DNA from: Curtobacterium sp. MCBD17_032
Lineage (GTDB): Bacteria > Actinomycetota > Actinomycetes > Actinomycetales > Microbacteriaceae
Direction of reading: 5' to 3'
NCBI RefSeq assembly: GCF_003234855.1
Contig: NZ_QKTO01000009.1
Location: 1 to 64,000 of the forward strand
Length of the DNA stretch: 64,000 bases
In this document: one piece after another, positions 42,200 to 52,475 of the stretch
Layout of the letters: each line of letters opens with the position of its first letter
How positions within the stretch are numbered: the stretch's first letter is position 1
The notes under the pieces: model-generated
Told to the model about the DNA's origin: nothing
Seen by the model: only the letters and a program-made list of their open reading frames with translations
Database searches by the model: none
Position numbers and translations under genes: made by a program

Positions 42200-43653
42200 T
42201 TCGTCCCGCCTTCCCGGTGCACCAGGTCCATGACCGCGCCGACCATGACGATCGACCCGGCGACGAGGACCATGGCGTCCTCGGCGTCGGCGTCGTCGGC
42301 CAGGTCGCGGGCCTCCTGCAGGGCGCCGGCGAGCGACGGCTCGACGACGACCCGGTCGTTGCCGACCTCGTCGACGACGACCCGGGCGAACTCGTCCGCG
42401 TCCAGTGCACGCTCCCCCGGCGGCTGCGTCACGACGAAGGTCGCGACGGTGTCCTTGAGCGCACGGACGAACCCGCGGGCGTCCTTGTCGCGGAGGATCC
42501 CGACGACGCCGACGACGTGCTCCGACGGGAACGCCACCGGCAGCGCGTCGGCGAGGGCCTTGGCTCCGTGCGGGTTGTGCGCGGCGTCGACCACGACGGT
42601 CGGTCCGGTCGCGATCGGCTGCAGACGGCCCGGGCTCGTCGCGTTCGCGAGGCCCTCGCTGAGGACGTCCTCGTCGAGTGCCTGGCTGCCGCGGCCGAGG
42701 AACGACTCGACCGCGGCGATCGCGACGGCCGCGTTGTGCGCCTGGTGCGCGCCGAACAGCGGCACGAACAGGTCGTCGTACGCGCCCGCGATGCCCTGCA
42801 CGCTGACGAGCTGCCCGCCGACGGCCGGGGTGTCGCTCGTGACCCGGAACGCCGACCCCTCCACCGCGAGGGCCGACTCGGTGAGTTCGGCCGCGCGCTC
42901 GAGCTCCGCGAGGGCCTCGGGCGTCTGCGCGCTCGTGACCACGGACGAGGACGGCTTGACGATGCCCGACTTCGTCCGGGCGATCTCGGCGACGGTGCTG
43001 CCGAGCTGCTTCGCGTGGTCGATGGCGATCGGGGTGAACACCTGCACCTGGCTCTGCACGATGTTGGTGGAGTCCCACTCGCCGCCCATGCCGACCTCGA
43101 TCACGGCCACGTCGACGGGTGCCTCGGCGAAGCACGCGAGCGCCAGCACGGTCAGCGCCTCGAAGAACGTCAGCGGCTGCTCACCCTTCGCGGTGAGCTC
43201 GGCGTCGGTCATCTCGAGGATCGGGGTGATGTCGTCCCAGTTCTCGACGAACCGGCTCGGCTCGATGGGCTCGCCGTCGATGACGATGCGCTCCCGGATC
43301 GACACCAGGTGCGGGCTGGTCATGAGTCCGGTGCGGAGCCCGTGGGCGCGGACGATGCTCTCGGTCATCCGGGCGGTCGACGTCTTGCCGTTCGTGCCGG
43401 TGATGTGGATGACCGGGTACGCCAGGTGCGGGTCGCCCAGGAGCTCGACGGCACGACGGGTCGCGGTCAGACGCCGTTCGGGTGCCTGCTCCCCGATCCG
43501 GGCCATGAGCGCCGCTTCGACCCGCCGGACCTCGTCGTCGTCCCCGCCGTACGGCAGTTCCTCGCCGGGAGCGGTGTCGCCCGCCGGACCGACGGGGATC
43601 TCGATTCCGTCTGCGTCCTCCGCGGGGATCTCGTACTCGTTGCTGTCGCTCAT
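42196..43653 (-). CDS. folC: Bifunctional folylpolyglutamate / dihydrofolate synthase
   Basis: A 485-aa Mur-ligase-fold enzyme that adds glutamate to folates. After an acidic N-terminal extension of about 60 aa come the P-loop [19 protein letters not shown], the [14 protein letters not shown] segment, [11 protein letters not shown] and [19 protein letters not shown] 43653 overlaps the ileS stop as ATGA. The coupling ileS-folC-DUF4233 suggests shared T-box control. Confidence 0.95.
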   Translation of the reverse strand: MSDSNEYEIPAEDADGIEIPVGPAGDTAPGEELPYGGDDDEVRRVEAALMARIGEQAPERRLTATRRAVELLGDPHLAYPVIHITGTNGKTSTARMTESIVRAHGLRTGLMTSPHLVSIRERIVIDGEPIEPSRFVENWDDITPILEMTDAELTAKGEQPLTFFEALTVLALACFAEAPVDVAVIEVGMGGEWDSTNIVQSQVQVFTPIAIDHAKQLGSTVAEIARTKSGIVKPSSSVVTSAQTPEALAELERAAELTESALAVEGSAFRVTSDTPAVGGQLVSVQGIAGAYDDLFVPLFGAHQAHNAAVAIAAVESFLGRGSQALDEDVLSEGLANATSPGRLQPIATGPTVVVDAAHNPHGAKALADALPVAFPSEHVVGVVGILRDKDARGFVRALKDTVATFVVTQPPGERALDADEFARVVVDEVGNDRVVVEPSLAGALQEARDLADDADAEDAMVLVAGSIVMVGAVMDLVHREGGTK

Positions 43654-46600
43654 GCGCGCTGGACCTCCACGGTCACCTTCGCTCCGTCGCCGACCGCGAC
43701 GGTGTCCTCGTCCTGACCGAACGTCGTGGGCACGACCTGTACTCCGCCGGCGAGGGTCTCGTTCGCGATGAGCGTCTCGTGCACGCCGATCGCGGCTGCT
43801 GCCGTCTCGTCCGCACGGAGCGTCAGGACGATGCGGTCACCGACGTCGAGACCGGCGTCGCGTCGGGCCTGCTGCACGGCACGGACGACGTCGCGGGCGA
43901 TGCCCTCGGCTTCGAGCTCCGGCGTGGTGACGGTGTCGAGGACAACGAACCCGCCGCCGTCGAGGAACGCCACGGCCTTGGACGTGTCGGCCACGGTGAG
44001 GTCGAGCGTGAACTCGCCCTCGACGAGGTCGATGCCGCCGACGGTCACGCCGGTCTCGGTCGCGGTCCAGTCGCCCCGCTTGGCGGCCGGGATGACCTGC
44101 TGCACGGCCTTGCCGATGCGGGGGCCGGCAGCGCGGGCGTTGACGGTGAGCTTCCGCTCGATGCCGTACTGCGCCAGGGACTCCTCGGCCTGCTGCTCGA
44201 GCACGACGCGCTTGACGTTGAGCTCGTCGCGGAGGATGTCCGCGAACGGCTCGACGGCCGCGGTGTCCGGCACGACGAGCGTCAGCGTGGCGAGGGGCAG
44301 ACGGACGCGCTTGCCGGTCGCCTTGCGGAGCGCGAGGCCCTTCGACGCGACGTCCCGCACGCGGTCCATGGCCGCGACCAGGGCGTCGTCGGCGGGGAAC
44401 TCGTCGGGCGACGGCCAGTCGGTCAGGTGCACGCTGCGGTCACCGGTCAGGCCCTTCCAGACCTCCTCGGTCACGAGCGGTGCCAGCGGCGCCGCCACCC
44501 GGGCGAGCGTCTCGAGGACCGTGAACAGCGTGTCGAACGCGGCACGGGCCTCCGGGGAGGACTCCGCGCCGGCCCAGAACTTGTCCCGCGACCGCCGGAC
44601 GTACCAGTTGGTGAGCACGTCGGCGAAGTCGCGGATCGCCTGCGCGGCCAGCGGGGTGTCGAGCGCGTCGAGGTGCGTCGTGACGTCGGCGACGAGCACG
44701 CGGGTCTTCGCGAGGAGGTACCGGTCGAGCACGTCGGTGCTCGCGGTGCTGCGGGTGGCTCGGTACCCCTGATCGCCGGAGGCGTTCGCGTAGAGGGTGA
44801 AGAAGTAGTACGTCGACCACAGCGGCAGGAGGAACTCGCGGACGCCCTGTCGGATGCCCTCCTCGGTGACGACGAGGTTGCCGCCGCGGATCACCGACGA
44901 CGACATGAGGAACCAGCGCATCGCGTCGGCACCGTCGCGGTCGAACACCTCGGACACGTCCGGGTAGTTCCGGAGCGACTTCGACATCTTCTGGCCGTCG
45001 GAGCCGAGGACGATGCCGTGGCTGATCACGTTCGTGAACGCCGGGCGGTCGAACAGCGCGGTCGACAGCGCGTGCATGACGTAGAACCAGCCGCGGGTCT
45101 GCCCGATGTACTCGACGATGAAGTCGGCCGGGCTGTGGGTGTCGAACCACTCCCGGTTCTCGAACGGGTAGTGCACCTGGGCGTACGGCATCGAGCCGGA
45201 GTCGAACCAGACGTCGAACACGTCGGTGATCCGGCGCATGGTCGACCGCCCCGTGGGGTCGTCCGGGTTCGGCCGCGTCAGCTCGTCGATGAACGGCCGG
45301 TGCAGGTCGACCTCGCCCTCGGCGTTGCGGGGCAGGCGGCCGAAGTCGCGCTCGATCTCCTCGAGCGAGCCGTAGACGTCCTGACGCGGGTACTCCGGGT
45401 CGTCGGAGACCCACACCGGGATGGGCGTACCGAAGTAGCGGTTGCGGGAGACCGACCAGTCGATGGCGTTGCCGACCCACTTGCCGAACTGGCCGTCCTT
45501 CACGTTGTCCGGCACCCAGGTGATGTCCTGGTTCAGCTCGCCCATGCGGTCGCGGAACTCGGTGACGCGGACGAACCACGACGAGACGGCCTTGTAGATG
45601 AGGGGCTTGCGGCAGCGCCAGCAGTGCGGGTAGCTGTGCTCGTACGACGCCTGGCGGAGGAGCCGGCCGGCGTCACGGACGGCCTTCGTCAGCGGCTTGT
45701 TCGCGTCGGACCAGAGCATCCCGGCGACCTCGCCGAACTGCGACGTGAACAGGCCGCCCTCGTCGAGGGAGAGCACCACGGGGATGCCCGCGGCCGCGCA
45801 GACCTCCTGGTCGTCGGCACCGTAGGCCGGGGCCTGGTGCACGATGCCGGTGCCCTCGCCCGTCTCGACGTACTCGGCGACGAGGACCTTCCAGCCGTTC
45901 TCCATGCCCTCGGTGTCCGACAGGAAGTCGAACAGGCGCTCGTAGGTCACGCCGTCGAGCTCCCGGCCCTCGATCGTCCGGCTGACGGCGTCGACGGCCT
46001 CCTCAACCGAGGCGTAGCCGAGGTCCTTCGCGTGCGCGGCGACCGTGTCGGACGCGAGCAGGTACGTCGCGGAACCGGCGGCGCCACCGTCAGCCGCGCC
46101 TCCCGGCCCGGCCGGCAGGACCGCGTACGCGATCGCCGGACCGACCGCGAGCGCAGCGTTGGTCGGCAGCGTCCAGGGGGTGGTCGTCCAGGCGAGGGCG
46201 CGGACGCCGGTCAGCCCGAGCTCCTCCGCACGCGCACCGGTCAGCGGGAACGCGACCGTGACGGACTGGTCCTGACGCATCTTGTAGACGTCGTCGTCCA
46301 TGCGGAGCTCGTGGTTCGACAGCGGGGTCTGGTCGTTCCAGCAGTACGGCAGGACCCGGAAGCCCTCGTACGCCAGGCCCTTGTCCCACAGCGTCTTCCA
46401 TGCCCACAGGACGCTCTCCATGTACGTGACGTCGAGGGTCTTGTAGTCGTCCTCGAAGTCGACCCAGCGCGCCTGGCGGGTCACGTACTGCTGCCACTCG
46501 TCGGTGTACTGCAGGACGGACCGCTTGGCGGCTGCGTTGAAGACGTCGATGCCCATGGCGTCGATCTCGTGCTTCTCCGTGATGCCGAGCTGCCGCATCG

Positions 46601-46907
46601 CCTCGAGCTCGGCGGGCAGGCCGTGCGTGTCCCACCCGAAGCGGCGGTGCACCTGCTTGCCGCGCATGGTCTGGTAGCGCGGGAAGACGTCCTTCGCGTA
46701 CCCGGTCAGGAGGTGGCCGTAGTGCGGGAGGCCGTTGGCGAACGGCGGACCGTCGTAGAACGTCCACTCGTCGCAGCCCTCGCGCTGGGCGATGGAGGCA
46801 CGGAAGGTGTCGTCGCCCTTCCAGAAGGCGAGGATGCCGTCCTCGACCGCGGGGAAGGACGGGGACGGGGTCACGCCGTCGGAGTCGGAGTTCAGCGGGT
46901 ACCGCAC
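43650..46907 (-). CDS. ileS: Isoleucyl-tRNA synthetase
   Basis: A 1085-aa class I synthetase. The HIGH-type motif is in [13 protein letters not shown] near residue 55, the KMSKS motif in [10 protein letters not shown] near 640, and an editing (CP1) insert lies between. The C-terminal anticodon-binding region follows with [11 protein letters not shown]. This is the longer actinobacterial/eukaryotic-like type without a clear C-terminal zinc knuckle. GTG 46907 is preceded by GGAGCC, a ribosome binding site that is part of a T-box switch. Confidence 0.96.
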   Translation of the reverse strand: MRYPLNSDSDGVTPSPSFPAVEDGILAFWKGDDTFRASIAQREGCDEWTFYDGPPFANGLPHYGHLLTGYAKDVFPRYQTMRGKQVHRRFGWDTHGLPAELEAMRQLGITEKHEIDAMGIDVFNAAAKRSVLQYTDEWQQYVTRQARWVDFEDDYKTLDVTYMESVLWAWKTLWDKGLAYEGFRVLPYCWNDQTPLSNHELRMDDDVYKMRQDQSVTVAFPLTGARAEELGLTGVRALAWTTTPWTLPTNAALAVGPAIAYAVLPAGPGGAADGGAAGSATYLLASDTVAAHAKDLGYASVEEAVDAVSRTIEGRELDGVTYERLFDFLSDTEGMENGWKVLVAEYVETGEGTGIVHQAPAYGADDQEVCAAAGIPVVLSLDEGGLFTSQFGEVAGMLWSDANKPLTKAVRDAGRLLRQASYEHSYPHCWRCRKPLIYKAVSSWFVRVTEFRDRMGELNQDITWVPDNVKDGQFGKWVGNAIDWSVSRNRYFGTPIPVWVSDDPEYPRQDVYGSLEEIERDFGRLPRNAEGEVDLHRPFIDELTRPNPDDPTGRSTMRRITDVFDVWFDSGSMPYAQVHYPFENREWFDTHSPADFIVEYIGQTRGWFYVMHALSTALFDRPAFTNVISHGIVLGSDGQKMSKSLRNYPDVSEVFDRDGADAMRWFLMSSSVIRGGNLVVTEEGIRQGVREFLLPLWSTYYFFTLYANASGDQGYRATRSTASTDVLDRYLLAKTRVLVADVTTHLDALDTPLAAQAIRDFADVLTNWYVRRSRDKFWAGAESSPEARAAFDTLFTVLETLARVAAPLAPLVTEEVWKGLTGDRSVHLTDWPSPDEFPADDALVAAMDRVRDVASKGLALRKATGKRVRLPLATLTLVVPDTAAVEPFADILRDELNVKRVVLEQQAEESLAQYGIERKLTVNARAAGPRIGKAVQQVIPAAKRGDWTATETGVTVGGIDLVEGEFTLDLTVADTSKAVAFLDGGGFVVLDTVTTPELEAEGIARDVVRAVQQARRDAGLDVGDRIVLTLRADETAAAAIGVHETLIANETLAGGVQVVPTTFGQDEDTVAVGDGAKVTVEVQRA

Positions 46908-47137
46908 GGGAGGCTCCTGGAGGTCGGTGGAACTGGACCACGAGGACGGAGCCTGCGCTCCGCGGTACCACCTCGCTTGCCACGGACCGGCGCGCAACGC
47001 CTGCTCGTGACCACTCTGCGTCGGGGTGGTGACGGTCCCGAACCCGCCCGGTTCTAGTGACGACCCCCGCCGGGTGCCGCGTTCTTCCGGGAGGCTCCCC
47101 GGTGATGGCCGGATCGATGCCTGTGGGTCCGACTCTA
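46908..47137 (-). promoter_or_regulatory. Translational T-box riboswitch controlling ileS
   Basis: The conserved T-box TGGTACCGCG is at 46961-46970 (minus strand). Two exclusive folds can be read. Unbound: AGGCTCC (46948-46954) pairs with the ribosome binding site GGAGCCT (46911-46917). tRNA-bound antisequestrator: CGAGG (46971-46975) pairs with CCTCG (46941-46945), and GGAGC (46957-46961) with GCTCC (46948-46952), leaving TGGT in the bulge to pair with the tRNA end and freeing the ribosome binding site. A TAGAGT -10 box (47132-47137) puts the start near 47124. A short stem CCGGG/CCCGG near 47100 with adjacent ATC triplets (candidates for the Ile specifier) fits an ultrashort Stem I. Confidence 0.9.
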
Positions 47138-47148
47138 CCGGACGGGAG

Positions 47149-47154
47149 CATGCT
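47149..47154 (+). promoter_or_regulatory. -10 box of the leaderless CDF transporter gene
   Basis: CATGCT lies six bases before ATG 47161. It overlaps the upstream promoter region of the divergent ileS T-box transcript. Confidence 0.45.
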
Positions 47155-47160
47155 GGAGCG

Positions 47161-48228
47161 ATGCCCTCGTCGTCGTCCCCCGAGGCTCCGGGAACCGCCC
47201 CGGACGCCTCGTCCTCGCAGCAGAAGCCCGAGTCGCTGCTCACCGTCCTCATCGCCTTCGGGGCGAACCTCCTCGTCGCCATCGCGAAGTCCGTCGCCGC
47301 CCTCGTGTCGGGCTCGGCGTCGATGGTCGCCGAGGCCGCGCACTCGTGGGCGGACACCGGCAACGAGGTCTTCCTGCTCGTCGCGGAACGGCGGGGGGCT
47401 CGGAAGCGCGACGCACGACACCCGCTCGGCTACGGCCGGGAGACGTACATCTGGTCGATGTTCGCCGCGTTCGGGCTCTTCACCGCGGGTGCCATCGTCT
47501 CCATCACCCACGGCATCGGCGAGCTCGGGGACACCGGCCCGGCCGAGGACGTCACCCTCAACTACATCGTGCTCGCGGTCTCGTTCTGTCTCGAGGGCAC
47601 GAGCTTCCTGCAGGCGTTCCGGCAGGCCCGCGGCGCCGCGACGAAGCGACGGGTGCCGGTCCTCCGCCACGTGCTGCAGTCCTCGAACCCGACGCTCCGG
47701 GCCGTGTTCGCCGAGGACGCCGCCGCCCTGGTCGGCCTGGTCATCGCGTTCCTCGGGGTCTTCCTGCACCAGGTGACCGGACTCGCGGTGTTCGACGCGA
47801 TCGGGTCCATCGCCGTCGGGCTGCTGCTCGGGGTCGTGGCGATCGTCCTCATCGACCGCAACCGCCGGTTCCTGCTCGGGGAGAGCACGTCCCCGGAGCT
47901 CGAGAACGCCGTGCTCGTCGAACTGCTCGCCCGCGAGCAGGTGGAGAGTGTGAGCTACCTGCACCTCGAGTTCGTCGGACCGTCCCGCGTCTACCTCGTC
48001 GCCGCGGTCGACCTCGTCGGCAACGACACCGAGGAGCACGTGGCCGGTCGGCTCCGCCGGATCGAGGAGTCGCTGGAGCAGAGCCAGTACGTCGAGGAGG
48101 CGGTGCTCACGCTGTCCGTACCGGGCGCCCCGGTCCTGCGGCCGACGAGCGACGACATCCCGGACGTGGTCCGGGACGGCACGGTCGAGGACGTGGCGTC
48201 CGGCGGCGCCGGCACGCTCCGCGCCTGA
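47161..48228 (+). CDS. Cation diffusion facilitator family transporter
   Basis: A 355-aa divalent-metal/H+ antiporter-type protein. Transmembrane helices begin at [23 protein letters not shown]; the metal-site motif HSWAD is in helix 2 ([18 protein letters not shown]) and EDAAALVG in helix 5. A C-terminal cytoplasmic domain ([14 protein letters not shown]) is ferredoxin-like, as in CDF proteins. The metal is unknown (Zn, Mn or Fe likely). ATG 47161 is chosen for its -10 box spacing; GGAG directly before the ATG is too close to act. It is divergent from ileS. Confidence 0.88.
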   Translation: MPSSSSPEAPGTAPDASSSQQKPESLLTVLIAFGANLLVAIAKSVAALVSGSASMVAEAAHSWADTGNEVFLLVAERRGARKRDARHPLGYGRETYIWSMFAAFGLFTAGAIVSITHGIGELGDTGPAEDVTLNYIVLAVSFCLEGTSFLQAFRQARGAATKRRVPVLRHVLQSSNPTLRAVFAEDAAALVGLVIAFLGVFLHQVTGLAVFDAIGSIAVGLLLGVVAIVLIDRNRRFLLGESTSPELENAVLVELLAREQVESVSYLHLEFVGPSRVYLVAAVDLVGNDTEEHVAGRLRRIEESLEQSQYVEEAVLTLSVPGAPVLRPTSDDIPDVVRDGTVEDVASGGAGTLRA

Positions 48229-48240
48229 CCCCCGGGACGG

Positions 48241-49080
48241 TCAGCAGTCGTCGTTCGTGAACTCCAGGTCGACGGTCTGGTCCGAGCCGGTGAAGACGTA
48301 GGAGTACCGCATCGCGATGTCCTCCTCGAGGATGTCGCGGGTCGCGTCCGTCGAGCAGAGGTTCGACAGCACCGAGTCGCGGATCGTCCCTTCGGAGACG
48401 GTGGCGGGGTCGGCGTCCACGCGGTAGCGGTAGTGGATCGCCCCGTCCTCGGCCTCGACCCCGGTCCACGTCGTGATCTCGTCGACCTGTCGCGGGAAGG
48501 TCGTCTGCTCGGAGATCTTCGCCACGCCCTCGTCGACGAGCTCCTGCTTGGACGGACCGCCGAACGAGGCGAATCCCCAGCGGACCAGCGCGGCGGCGAT
48601 GACGAACGCCAGGATGCCGGCGATGGTGACGAGCGCTCGGCGACCCCGGGACTGCTGCGGGGGCTGGGTCCCGAACGCCGCGGTACCGCCGGGCTGCGCG
48701 ACCGGGGCACCCGGACCCTGCCAGGGCTGCTGCGGACCGCCGGGGACCTGCTGCTGGCCGGGGACCTGCTGCTGGGGGCCACCCGGGGCGTGCTGCTGTC
48801 CGGGCACCTGCGGCGTCGGACCAGCGGGGTCCCGCGGCGCGCCGGTGCCCGCGTCCCACCCGCCGGTCCACTGCGGCGCCGGGGGCACCTGGCCATGGTC
48901 GGCGGGGAGGCCCTGGCCGTGCGCGGCGGGGAGGCCCTGGCCGTCGTCGGCGGACAGGCCCTGGCCGTGCTCGACGGGGAGGCCCTGGCCCGGTCCCGTG
49001 CGGCCGTCCGGTCCGCCGGTGTGGTCCGGTTCCGGGCCCCGCCCGGACGACGACGGCTGCTGATCGGGTGTGTCGGACAA
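48241..49080 (-). CDS. Repeat-rich single-pass membrane protein of unknown function
   Basis: A 279-aa protein with three parts. Residues 1-145 are disordered, with four octapeptide units of the form GQGLPxxH and then Pro/Gln/Gly repeats (VPGQQQVPGG). One membrane helix lies at about 150-168 (LVTIAGILAFVIAAALV). An extracytoplasmic domain of about 105 residues follows, with two cysteines (NLCSTD and the final residue) that could pair. TTG 49080 is chosen because AGGGGG lies just upstream. It converges with the CDF gene with only 12 bases between and no hairpin. Confidence 0.72.
   Translation of the reverse strand: MSDTPDQQPSSSGRGPEPDHTGGPDGRTGPGQGLPVEHGQGLSADDGQGLPAAHGQGLPADHGQVPPAPQWTGGWDAGTGAPRDPAGPTPQVPGQQHAPGGPQQQVPGQQQVPGGPQQPWQGPGAPVAQPGGTAAFGTQPPQQSRGRRALVTIAGILAFVIAAALVRWGFASFGGPSKQELVDEGVAKISEQTTFPRQVDEITTWTGVEAEDGAIHYRYRVDADPATVSEGTIRDSVLSNLCSTDATRDILEEDIAMRYSYVFTGSDQTVDLEFTNDDC
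48889..48985. repeat. 24-base tandem repeat in the membrane protein gene
   Basis: About four units of 24 bases, sharing GGCCCTGGCC-type cores on the plus strand, encode GQGLPxxH octapeptides. The units are diverged at several positions. Confidence 0.8.
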
Positions 49081-49164
49081 GGGTCCCCCTGGTGTCGGTG
49101 GCCGTCCCCCTCGGACGGCGCACCCAGAACCTACCAGCGGCCCCGTCAGCCCCTGCGGTCGGCG

Positions 49165-49764
49165 TCAGCGCGCGTCGAGCCCCGCGACCACGGGCGTCAG
49201 CGCGGCGGCGACGTACTCGACGAGCGGCCGCCGGGCGACCCCGTCCGTCACCCACACCCCGAACGCGGCGGCCGCGGCACCGAGCATCGCCCCGGCCACG
49301 GTCTGCGGCCAGAGCGACTGCGCGTGTTCCCCGGTGCGGGCGGCGACGAAGGACGCGACCGCCCGGTGCTGCGCGGTCACCCGCGTCGCGACGCTGGCGA
49401 CGAGACCGTCCCCCACGTCCATGACCTCGGCCTGCGCGATCGCCCACGGCACCCGCTCGGGATCGTGCGCCCGGGCGGCGGCGAGCAGTGCGTCCTCGAC
49501 GGCGCGGACGGCACTCGACTCCGTCGACGACGCCAGGTGCTGCGGAAGGGCGGCGACTGCCGCGTCGAGGTCGAGCCACATGACGTCGGACTTGGCGGTG
49601 AAGTAGTTGAAGAACGTGGCTCGGCTGACCCCGGCGCGGGCGGCGATCTGGTCCACCGTGGTCCGTCCGTAGCCCTGCTCGAGGAAGAGCTCGGCGGCGG
49701 CGTCCGCGAGCACCTCGGCGCTCGAGCGGCGCGGTCGCCCGCCGCGGCGGATCGGTTCGTCCAT
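49165..49764 (-). CDS. TetR family regulator divergent from the peptide ABC transporter
   Basis: A 199-aa repressor. The N-terminal HTH is standard: AAELFLEQGYGRTTVDQIAARAGVSRATFFNYF (positions about 24-56 by key segments VDQIA, GVSRATFF). The C-terminal ligand domain is helical and Ala-rich. It is divergent from the ABC operon with a 31-base intergenic region holding an imperfect palindrome at 49771-49786, so it probably controls both. The ligand may be the transported substrate. ATG 49764 is preceded by a G-rich stretch. Confidence 0.88.
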   Translation of the reverse strand: MDEPIRRGGRPRRSSAEVLADAAAELFLEQGYGRTTVDQIAARAGVSRATFFNYFTAKSDVMWLDLDAAVAALPQHLASSTESSAVRAVEDALLAAARAHDPERVPWAIAQAEVMDVGDGLVASVATRVTAQHRAVASFVAARTGEHAQSLWPQTVAGAMLGAAAAAFGVWVTDGVARRPLVEYVAAALTPVVAGLDAR

Positions 49765-49770
49765 GCCCCC

Positions 49771-49786
49771 AGTAAAGCGCTAGACT
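49771..49786. promoter_or_regulatory. Candidate TetR operator and ABC operon -10 box
   Basis: AGTAAAGCGCTAGACT is an imperfect palindrome (six of eight half-site pairs). Its right end TAGACT (49781-49786) is a good -10 box, nine bases before the ATG of the substrate-binding protein. Confidence 0.5.
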
Positions 49787-49795
49787 CGGCCAGCC

Positions 49796-51448
49796 ATGAT
49801 CTTGGACCCAGTACAGAAAAGCCCGGCGCTGCGGCGCATCGTGACCGGGGTCGCCGGCGCGGCCACGATCCTCCTGGCCGTCACCGCGTGTACCGGATCC
49901 GGGACACCCGCGGACAGCAGCAGCCCCGTCCGCGGTGGCACGCTCACCTACGCCTCCGGTGACGCCGAGCCGACCTGCCTGGACCCGCACGTCGGTGGCA
50001 ACTACCCGCAGGCGCTCCTGGCGACCCAGTACATCGAGGAGCTGGTCGGTCTCGACGACGACGGCCGTCCGACCCCCGAGCTCGCGACGGAGTGGACGAC
50101 GAGCGACGACGGGAAGACCCTCACCTTCACGCTCCGCGACGACGTCAGGTTCACCGACGGCACCCCCTTCGACGCGGCGGCCGTCGTCGCGAACATCGAG
50201 CACGTGCAGGACCCCGCGACCGCGTCGAGCACGGGGTACCTCGCCCTGCAGTCGATCGAGCGGGCGACCGCCACCGACGACCACACGGTGACGCTGTCCC
50301 TCAGCCGCCCCGACGCCGCACTGCTCGAGTCGTTCTCGCAGCCGTGGGTCGGCATGGAGTCCCCGAAGGCGCTCGAGCGGGAGCAGGCGACGAACTGCGA
50401 GTCCCCCGTCGGCACCGGCCCCTTCGCCGTCACCGGGTGGAAGCACGGCGACCGCGTCACGCTCGAACGGAACACCGCGTACACCCCGCTCGCCGGGTCG
50501 ACCACGAAGCCGCGCCTGGACGGGCTCACCTGGCGGTTCCTCCCCGACTCGACCTCGCGCTACGCAGCCCTGCAGTCCGGTCAGGTGGACGTGATCGACA
50601 ACGCCCAGCCCGACCAGCTGAAGGCTGCCTCGGCGAAGGGCAGCATCCGTGACCTCGATGCCCCACGTCCGGGTGCGTCCAACCGACTCGAGCTGAACTC
50701 GGGCCACGGGGTCTTCCGTGACGAGGCCGTCCGCACGGCCTTCATCGCCGCCGCCGAGATCGATCCCGGGTTGCAGTCGCTCTTCCTCGGCACCGCGAAG
50801 CGCTCGTACTCGGTGCTGTCGAGCGTCGAGCCGACGTCGTACGCCGACGAGTCGTTGTTCGCCTACGACCCGTCGGAGGCGGAGCGCCTGCTCGACGAGG
50901 CCGGCTGGAAGACGAACAGCGACGGCGTCCGCGAGAAGGACGGGAAGACCCTCACCGTCACGTTCCCGGTGTCGACGAACCAGTCCGTCCCGGCAGAGCG
51001 CAGCCTGTTCCAGCAGATCCAGGCGTCCGAGGCGGAGGTCGGCATCCAGGTCCGGCTGCAGGAGCTCGACCTGTCGAGCTGGTACGCGGCACTCGCGAAG
51101 AACCAGTACGACGTCGTGAGCGCCCCGTACACGAAGGTCGGACCGGACGTCCTCCGCATCCTGTACGACTCCGCCTCGATCACCCCGGCACCGTCGGGCT
51201 ACTTCGCGAACCTGGCGCAGCTCGATGACCCGGCCCTCGACGAGCTGCTCGAGAAGGCGTCGCAGACCTCGGACGCGAGCGAGCGTGCCGACCTCGTCGA
51301 GCAGGCGCAGAAGGCGATCCTCGAGAGCCGGACGGTCCTGCCGCTCTACGACCAGCAGAACCACTTCCTGTACCGCTCGGCCGTCCACGGCATCTCGACC
51401 ACGTCGGTCTCCACGCCGTGGTTCGGCACGGCGTGGGTCGCACGCTGA
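49796..51448 (+). CDS. ABC transporter substrate-binding lipoprotein (peptide/nickel family 5)
   Basis: A 550-aa solute-binding protein. A signal peptide (RIVTGVAGAATILL) ends in the lipobox LAVTAC (Cys near residue 32), so it is a membrane-anchored lipoprotein. The mature part has family-5 marks: GGTLTYAS, LATEWTTSDDGKTLTFTLRDDVRFTDGTPF (key segment DVRFTDG), GTGPFAVTGW and RLELN. It delivers peptides or similar solutes to the permeases encoded downstream. First gene of a four-gene operon. Confidence 0.92.
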   Translation: MILDPVQKSPALRRIVTGVAGAATILLAVTACTGSGTPADSSSPVRGGTLTYASGDAEPTCLDPHVGGNYPQALLATQYIEELVGLDDDGRPTPELATEWTTSDDGKTLTFTLRDDVRFTDGTPFDAAAVVANIEHVQDPATASSTGYLALQSIERATATDDHTVTLSLSRPDAALLESFSQPWVGMESPKALEREQATNCESPVGTGPFAVTGWKHGDRVTLERNTAYTPLAGSTTKPRLDGLTWRFLPDSTSRYAALQSGQVDVIDNAQPDQLKAASAKGSIRDLDAPRPGASNRLELNSGHGVFRDEAVRTAFIAAAEIDPGLQSLFLGTAKRSYSVLSSVEPTSYADESLFAYDPSEAERLLDEAGWKTNSDGVREKDGKTLTVTFPVSTNQSVPAERSLFQQIQASEAEVGIQVRLQELDLSSWYAALAKNQYDVVSAPYTKVGPDVLRILYDSASITPAPSGYFANLAQLDDPALDELLEKASQTSDASERADLVEQAQKAILESRTVLPLYDQQNHFLYRSAVHGISTTSVSTPWFGTAWVAR

Positions 51449-51455
51449 TCCCCCG

Positions 51456-52475
51456 GTGACGCTGCAGGGACCCGGCACTCGTCCGGCACGCCGCCCAGCC
51501 CGGGCGGGCTGGGCGCGCTGGGCGGTGCGCCGGGTCCTGGGCGGCGTCGGGGTCCTCTGGGCGGTGGCGACGATCGTGTTCGTCGCGATCCGCCTCATCC
51601 CCGGGGACCCCGCCCTCGCGATCCTCGGCGGGCCGGGGTCGCAGGCGTCGGCCGAGGCGGTCGCGCAGGTGCGCTCCGAGTACGGGCTCGACCGGCCGGT
51701 CCTCGTCCAGTACCTGGTGTTCCTCGGTCGCCTGGCGACGGGGCAGCTCGGGGACTCGTACGCCTTCCGGACGCCGGTGTCGACGCTCCTCGCGCAGGAG
51801 CTGCCCGTGACGCTGACCCTGGCGGTCGCCGGGCTCGGGGTCGCGTGGCTGCTGGCGGTCGTCGCCGCGTGGTGGTCGACGCAGCGCGGCCGGACGGCGG
51901 CGCTGCTGACCACCGGCCTGGCCGTCACCGCCAGCGTGATGCCGCACTTCTGGCTCGGCAGCGTGCTCATCGTCGTGTTCGCGAGCGCGCTGGGATGGGT
52001 GCCCGCTGTGAGCGACGGCACACTGCGCGGTTGGGTCCTGCCCGTGCTCGTCGTCGCGGTGCCGGTCGCCGGGTACCTGGCCGAGACGATCCGTGACGGT
52101 GTGGTGGACGCGCAACGGTCCGCCTTCGCGCTCGCCGCCCGCGGTCGGGGCGAGTCCCGCGCGGGGCTGTTCGGTCGGCACCTGCTCCGGCACGCCGCAC
52201 TCCCCGGGATCGCCCTGTCCGCCTGGGCCTTCGGGTCGCTCGTGTCCGGAGCCGTCGTCGTCGAGTCGGTGTTCGCGCTCCCCGGGATCGGCCGGGCGCT
52301 CGTGACCGCGGTGACGCAGCGGGACATGCCCCTCGTCGCGGGGATCGCGCTCGTGTCGGCGGCGGCGTACGTCGTCGTGCTCGCCGTCGCCGACCTCGTG
52401 GAGCGTGCGGTCGACCCGCGCGGGAACGACCGGGGCGACCGCCCGGCGACGTCGGACCAGGCGGAGGCGTGGTGA
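51456..52475 (+). CDS. ABC transporter permease (DppB/OppB-like)
   Basis: A 339-aa permease. The first helix VLGGVGVLWAVATIVFVAIRLIPGDPA has the DppB-type IPGDPA end. Further helices include LTLAVAGLGVAWLLAVVAAW and a cytoplasmic EAA-like loop (AFALAARGRGESRAGLFGRHLLRHAA). GTG 51456 is seven bases after the preceding stop, without a clear ribosome binding site, so coupling is likely. Its stop overlaps the next start (GTGA). Confidence 0.9.
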   Translation: MTLQGPGTRPARRPARAGWARWAVRRVLGGVGVLWAVATIVFVAIRLIPGDPALAILGGPGSQASAEAVAQVRSEYGLDRPVLVQYLVFLGRLATGQLGDSYAFRTPVSTLLAQELPVTLTLAVAGLGVAWLLAVVAAWWSTQRGRTAALLTTGLAVTASVMPHFWLGSVLIVVFASALGWVPAVSDGTLRGWVLPVLVVAVPVAGYLAETIRDGVVDAQRSAFALAARGRGESRAGLFGRHLLRHAALPGIALSAWAFGSLVSGAVVVESVFALPGIGRALVTAVTQRDMPLVAGIALVSAAAYVVVLAVADLVERAVDPRGNDRGDRPATSDQAEAW

